The notes under the pieces: model-generated
Databases searched by the model: none
Seen by the model: only the letters and a program-made list of their open reading frames with translations
What the model was told of the DNA's origin: nothing
Assembly: GCF_030272615.1 (NCBI RefSeq)
Contig: NC_081407.1
Coordinates: forward strand, 152,849,048 to 152,913,047
Direction: 5' to 3'
DNA length: 64,000 nt
DNA from: Cryptomeria japonica
Lineage: Eukaryota > Streptophyta > Pinopsida > Cupressales > Cupressaceae
Position numbers and translations under genes: made by a program
Part shown: positions 58,944 to 64,000 of the stretch, piece after piece
How positions within the stretch are numbered: position 1 is the first letter of the stretch
Layout: each line of letters opens with the position of its first letter

Positions 58944-59839
58944 TGATGTAGTCATAACCGATAAAACCCTCAAAGAGAATTAACTGGCTTATGCAGCAAG
59001 AGTAACACAATGAAAGCAACAAGAAAACATAGCAAGATTACAAAAACATATCATATTATTGCCTTAGAAATTCCGGCAACCAACCGGTTATCATCATACA
59101 ATCATCTTAGAACATCTGGTAGTTAACTGGTTACATGCAGGGTATCAGCTAGATACAATCCAACTGAGACTCACAGAATCCACCGAATCACTAATTACCA
59201 ATCTCAATCTTTATTCTGATTTCTACTTCCTCCGTCTTTACAAATGATTACATAATACCCTATATATACTTGCCGGAACATATCTGGGTCGGCCACAAAA
59301 GACTACATTTACCAATGCGGGAAAATGAAACGTGTAACTAGGTCAGCTCTAAGAATGAAAGAAATCCTTCTGGAAAATAACAACCAAGAAGTGTGGTTCA
59401 GCAGGAAGGTTGGCCACACGCCAAAGAACATTGGACAAGACCCAAAATAGATCCATACGCCAAGAACCGCTCCGGTAATGAAGGAAAGTTAACCGGTAAG
59501 CACAAGAACTGTCCCGGAACCCAGAAACAGTCAACCGAGAGCAATAACTACCTGGAAAAGAATCCAAATGGACTGAAAATCTAGAATTAAGCACATGAAC
59601 CAGCCTGAAATTTGAAAACAGGAACCGCAATGAAAAACAAGCAACTACCGATACCTACCGGTAAAAACAAAGAAAACTACATATTGAACTGAACAAGAAC
59701 TAAACTGAAAGGAAATATTTTTTGTTGATGCAAGATTGCTCATAGACCAGGGATGCTCCTGCAATGGAAGAACTAAACTAAAAGGAAATATCTTTAGTTG
59801 ATGCAAGATTGCTCATAGACCGGGGATGATCCTGCATCA
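58944..59839 (-). repeat. 5' LTR of gag-only element
   Basis: 896 bp, matching 56046-56865 but longer because of a tandem duplication of about 75 bp (AGAACTAAACTGAAAGGAAA ... GCTCCTGCA, about 59690-59764 and 59765-59839). Confidence 0.85.
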
Positions 59840-59844
59840 ACAAG

Positions 59845-60179
59845 ACTTAATCCTCAATATACTCATTAGAATACCATTCAACTTCGTCCATAAACCAAAA
59901 CCCTTTCGATATTACTAATAATTTTTAAAAGAACTTGAATTCTCTTTATAATATTTAAAAATCATAAAAAAATTTTAACTAATGTTAGATCTAGCATAAA
60001 AAAAAATAAAAAAATAAAAAATCCTTAATCTAAAATTTTATTATTTAAAAACCTGCTTGAATTAAAGTTAAAAGAGATTAATGTGACCACAATGCATGAA
60101 ATAAAAGGAAGAACCCCCTCCATGGACTGTACCTAAGCAATGAATATGAGATAAACTAGATAGATTGTATTGATGTGTG
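59845..60179. other. Upstream region of the FKBP gene
   Basis: AT-rich (poly-A/T stretches at 59998-60022). I see no firm TATA box. An out-of-frame ATG at 60173 overlaps the main start at 60180 and opens a 61-codon upstream frame (60173-60355), which could lower initiation at 60180. Nothing else is recognisable. Confidence 0.4.
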
Positions 60180-62391
60180 ATGGCAACTCTTATGCACTTG
60201 AATCCTCCCCAGGCCTTTCGTTCTCATTCGAGGCCAAGGAGATGGGGACGACCCATTTCTTACCACAATGCAGCTCTTGTCAAATTCACATCCCCGAAAT
60301 GTTGCGCACCGGGAAATCAATCTCAATCAGAGCAGCAAGAGCAAGAGAAGATTAGTAGCAATGGGGAAAAGAAAGAGAGTAGGCAAAGAATGCAAGCAGA
60401 CTCCACAGACTGGATTGCCTCTTCTTTAACAAGGAGGTTTGGCCTCGGGGCAGGTCTCGCCTGGTTCGGCATTCTGGCTTTTGGTGTCGTCTCCGAGCAA
60501 ATTAAAACCCGCCTTGAGGTTTCTCAGGAGCAACAAAATATCAGGTACCTCCATTCCTTATCTTTAAATTTCATCTGAATTTGTTTTCCAAATTGAGAGG
60601 CAACACATTGTAGATTTAAAATGCTTCTGGCCTATATTTTTAAGTTATGGATACAAGAGTTCCAAGTTCTATTCTTAGATAACCATAAGACCTATAATAT
60701 ATTACCCAGAAGACAATCTGGCCCATATAACCCTCTTTAGGTGAGACTATTAGGATTTTACTCTTCACAGGCATGTGAAGATTTATACTGCAATTAAGTC
60801 CAATCCCCAAGTCATCCATATGGCATCTAAATGTCATGGGCGCAACCATCTAGCGGGCATCCCCTGTTTGATAGCTCCTCCACCAGCCCAGTACTTTCCT
60901 CGGCAGCTAACAAGCACGCGCTCACATTTGTACATTGAGCATCAGCAGCTGAAAAAAAAGAAATTCAAAATACAGATCATCACAAAGGGCATTTAAATTC
61001 TGTCCAATGAATGCTGCATACTACATTTTGAATTAAATTACACCCAATTCATATCTGCCTAACCATTCCTGAAGGCAGCTGAATCGGTAGGAACCTGCTT
61101 AAGTATGAACAGTTTGTTTCTACTTGGTCAGTGCAAAGTATGCCCTTTTCCAAGGCATTTGATTTACCATTAGTAAAATTTCCTGATGTATTTCACAGCA
61201 AGATTGTTTGACAGAGTAATACTTGAATTTGCCCTAAATTTTTATAGTAGTGTGAAGTGGCCTAAAGATGTGTATAATTTTAGTTTTGTATATGCATTGG
61301 GTGGCAAGAATCGTCACATTGGTCCCCAAATTTTGCAATCACCTTCAGGTCCAGTTCATTGGCTTCCCCAAAACAACCCACGTTCCCTGTTTGGAGACGT
61401 TTCCGAGACTTGAGGACTTGAGGACTTGCGAAACGTCCCCCAGCACAACCAACTCTGCCACCTCTGTGGGAGATGCCACTGGATTGCTTCCTATATGGCA
61501 CATGTCATTATATACTGATCGCAACCTTTAAATTTTTTGAACACTGGTTTGCCTTTCACGAGACACTCATAGAGATGTTATATTGCAGATTTTGCTTCGA
61601 AGATTTCAATTCACTTCAATTTGTATATCAGCGCCACCTGCACACTGCCAATCTGCCGCTGTCCCCTGCCATTTCCTCACCGTCCCCAAATTTAGGCCCC
61701 TGGTCCCTCGTCCCTGAAACCCGTCACCATGTCCCCTTGTCAGGAAACTCGGTGGAACTATGGTTTTAACTGGCAGAAATTTCTTAAAGTCACTATATCT
61801 TTTGAAGAGGGATCATTAGAAGATGTTATGGTTGAGTGAACATGTATCTGGGCATAAAATTCCACTAGTAGGTTGGCTTAAAACAGTTCCCTTTAGTTGG
61901 AAATGTAAATCAGTGCTTCCAAAACTAGTGTGGCTACCTTACAAGGGCTTGAATTTAATGCATCACTGATAATTGTTTTATCAACTTTCAGAGATGTGGA
62001 GAGCACCCAAGAAGTGATACTTCCTAATGGGATCAAATATGTGGATCTCCGTATAGGTGGAGGTCCTTCACCCAGAACAGGAGATTTGGTTGTGATCAGT
62101 TTGCAAGGGAAAATCAAAAGCACTGGATATGTGTTTGTGGACACATTTTCAGGCCGCAAGAGCTCTCTGGCCTTTCTGTTTGGTATTAGGCCTTACACTA
62201 AAGGTATATGTGAGGGGCTTGAGTATGCAATAAAAACAATGAAAACTGGTGGAAAGAGAAGAGCTGTAATCCCCCCTGAACGTGGATTTGGGAAGACAGG
62301 TGCATATTTGGATGGGGATATTTTGATACCACCAGAAGCCACCCTGGAATACGTAGTTGAACTTCAGAAAGTTTCAATTCCACCTTCTTAA
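60180..62391 (+). CDS. FKBP17-2: Chloroplast thylakoid-lumen FKBP-type prolyl isomerase, FKBP17-2-like, two exons
   Basis: Exons 60180-60544 and 61992-62391, joined by a GT-AG intron (donor CAG|GTACCT, acceptor TTTCAG|A), give 254 residues with no internal stop. The two parts fit in phase (365 + 400 nt). Residues 1-75 are rich in Ser, Gln and basic residues, like a chloroplast transit peptide. A twin arginine (85-86) precedes a hydrophobic segment (88-104), as in Tat-dependent lumen signals. ASSLTRRFGLGAGLAW and FGVVSEQIKTRLEVSQE closely match what I remember of Arabidopsis FKBP17-2. The FKBP domain spans about 130-254 (LPNGIKYVDLRIGGG, GDLVVISL, PYTKGICEGLEYAIKTMKTG, IPPERGFG). Against FKBP12, the acidic residue (Asp37) is kept at D172, the core Trp59 is Leu199 and Tyr82 is Phe221, so isomerase activity may be weak. 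A role in folding or assembly of lumen proteins is inferred. This is the only intact host gene in the window; it lies 341 bp from the nearest retroelement. Start: the ATG at 60180 is the first in frame. Confidence 0.92.
60545..61991 (+). other. Intron of the FKBP17-like gene
   Basis: 1447 bp, phase 2, GT-AG. Mostly AT-rich, but 61300-61500 and 61640-61770 are GC-richer, with recurring GTCCCCAAATTT, GTCCCTCGTCCCTGAAAC and AAACGTCCCCCAG phrases. This looks like a small repeat inserted in the intron, of unrecognised family. Confidence 0.7.
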
Positions 62392-64000
62392 TTTGCAGAA
62401 AGAAGATTTTTCTGCTTCAAGTCCTTATCCTTAAAAATAGCTCTGGTAGCATCTATATGGAAATGCGTGCATCAACAAAATCATATTTCTACTCCCCCAA
62501 AGATGTGATTGCATTTGATAAATTAATAGGGGTTCAGATTTTGTCTCCCATTTTATCATAGGTCTTGTATTTGTACTTATTTTGAATTCAATCTTCTCAT
62601 TTGTTTTCTATTTCATTGTTTTCTAATATCAATTCTAATTTATGGCACTTGTGAAGAGAACTTGGACTATAATTGGTACAGTATTCTTATTCTAATACAT
62701 ATATATTAGCAATAAAAAAATTCTATGCTTTACAATCCATTATAGTTTTAGAAGCATCTGTATCAAACTCAGTTTTCTATTATAAATTTCTTCTACATAT
62801 ATATTAGCATTCAAGCAATATTCTTGGAGGGATTTCCTTTACCATGAAGAAGACATGGAAAGTAATGTTATTAGTATAAATATATACTAACAATCAAATA
62901 TTTTTACAATCCATTATAATTGTAGAACAAACTCATAGTTTAAAAAACTATGTTTGAGCTTTTGAGCTTTGAGTAACACAGTTTAGTTGAATAGCATCCT
63001 TGAGCATCATTCAATAGCCTATTGCTTTTGCTGCTTTTGGAAGAGAATAACTTAGCTATTGTTCATGACATGTGAGTCTCCTAATGCATTTCGAAAATCA
63101 AGAAAGAAATAAGGATGAGCTAAAAGCAATATTTTGAATGGCAATCTATGTTTTGGGATGGGATAAACCGTTTCTAATCTTGTGTTCATTTGTGATGATT
63201 TTCCTGCAATATTTTATAAAAATATAAAAATAAAAATAAAAATAAATAAATCTTGAAATGGAAATTCAGTAAATAATATTATATTGATTGATAGAACTAT
63301 ATTACAGAGATAATTCATGGATGTTTATGCAATAGCTTATGGCCTATATTTATTATAGTTTTATTCAAACTAATCTCTATTTCTCAAGTATAGTGTCTTA
63401 CTCATATTAGTTCAAATGATGACTTGCAAAGTATATGCCCAAAGTCTTTACTACAATACTAAAAGAGTTAGGACTAAACGTCTTAACTACAATATTAAAC
63501 AATATTAAAAGAGTTAGGACTAAGGGGTCGTAACATCATATAGAGGTTGTAGTGATTTTCGAATAAAAAGGGTCTTCAAGAATATAGATAGACCTATGAA
63601 ACATCTATAAAACATGAGCTTTCATCCCACATTAAGACAATTTTTGTTATTTAGACATAGATAGTATCCAAAGTTCCAAACATCAGGGATCAATGGTGAC
63701 TTAGTCCAACTACATTTGATAGTGGAATAAATCTCAAGAAGCACACACAATATAAAGTAGTTTGTATAAAATGAATTATGGGGCTTTACAAATATTTACA
63801 TATTATAGTTTATATGATTTTTGTTGTTTTTTCTTTTGCAAAAAGTTTAGGCAACTTCTCTTCTAAAGCTTTGCATAATAAACATTAATCCACATTGTAA
63901 TGTCCTATATTAGATTTTTCAACTATAATAATAGATTTTAACATAAACAACAAATTTCATGAAATAACACCAATTAAACTCTCTAGTTAATGCCCAAACT
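62392..64000. other. 3' flank, no further gene seen
   Basis: AT-rich. Holds the presumed 3' UTR of the FKBP gene (no clean AATAAA close to the stop; ATAAATTAATAG at about 62518 is the nearest AT-rich candidate), then low-complexity patches (AAAATAAAAATAAATAAATA near 63225-63248) and short duplicated phrases (TTAAAAGAGTTAGGACTAA at about 63459-63475 and 63504-63522). No open frame or motif worth naming. Confidence 0.5.

Larger units (their letters stand above)
56046..59839 (-). mobile_element. Gag-and-protease-only LTR element (TR-GAG-like), TSD ACAAG
   Basis: 3794 bp, LTRs 56046-56865 and 58944-59839, inverted ends TGATG/CATCA, and a perfect duplication ACAAG (56041-56045 and 59840-59844). 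The interior, on the minus strand, holds a primer site, gag, zinc knuckle and a retropepsin-like domain, then an unrecognised helical tail (56905-57192) and the 3' LTR. There is no reverse transcriptase or integrase, and the interior is only 2.1 kb, so it is a compact non-autonomous element. Confidence 0.85.

Overview
This is a gene-poor stretch of a large plant nuclear genome. The one intact host gene, at 60180-62391, is a two-exon chloroplast FKBP of the FKBP17-2 type. Everything else I can interpret is repetitive: nested LTR retrotransposons, solo LTRs, relics of older elements, microsatellites and a very large pyrimidine/purine inverted-repeat structure. The gene density, nesting and LTR style suggest a conifer or another gymnosperm. 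That is an inference; nothing here fixes the species.

Layout, left to right. 1-2132: 5' end of a minus-strand Ty1/copia element (gag, primer-binding site, LTR), cut by the window edge. 3391-4488: a copia solo LTR with perfect target-site duplication (TSD) TATAT. 4976-15270: an imperfect giant palindrome with arms about 500 bp long. Its left part is almost pure pyrimidine on the + strand and its right part almost pure purine. TTTAGGG-like (plant telomere-like) blocks recur inside it, along with long (TC)n runs and two solo LTRs (7612-8866 and 10183-11567). 15271-26452: old, degraded sequence with a tandem pair of tRNA-like (SINE-like) repeats, a broken reading frame of transposon style, a probable LTR remnant and a copia RNase H relic.

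26453-54444 is one nested set, solved from LTR pairs and TSDs. Level 1 is a + strand element (LTRs 26453-27460 and 53412-54444, TSD GTTTT). It has a gag with three zinc knuckles and a long unrecognised reading frame, but no polymerase that I can see. Level 2 is a minus-strand copia element (31262-52135, TSD ACTGA/ATTGA) with a complete but stop-riddled gag-pol, inserted inside the level 1 unknown frame. Level 3a is a solo LTR (32562-34223, TSD GATGG) next to the level 2 polypurine tract. Level 3b is a + strand Ty3/gypsy element of Tat/Ogre-like layout (39744-51784, TSD GCACC) sitting in the level 2 5' LTR. Level 3b has two 811-bp LTRs, gag, protease and only the tail of integrase. On its opposite strand lie the remains of a spliced gene with a plant mobile domain.

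54445-60179: further intergenic repeats and a gag-plus-protease-only LTR element (56046-59839, TSD ACAAG). 60180-62391: the FKBP17-like gene. 62392-64000: AT-rich sequence with no recognisable gene.

How the parts work together: nearly all coding capacity is broken. The non-autonomous elements (level 1, level 3b and 56046-59839) would have needed polymerase and integrase supplied by relatives elsewhere. The FKBP gene is unconnected to them.
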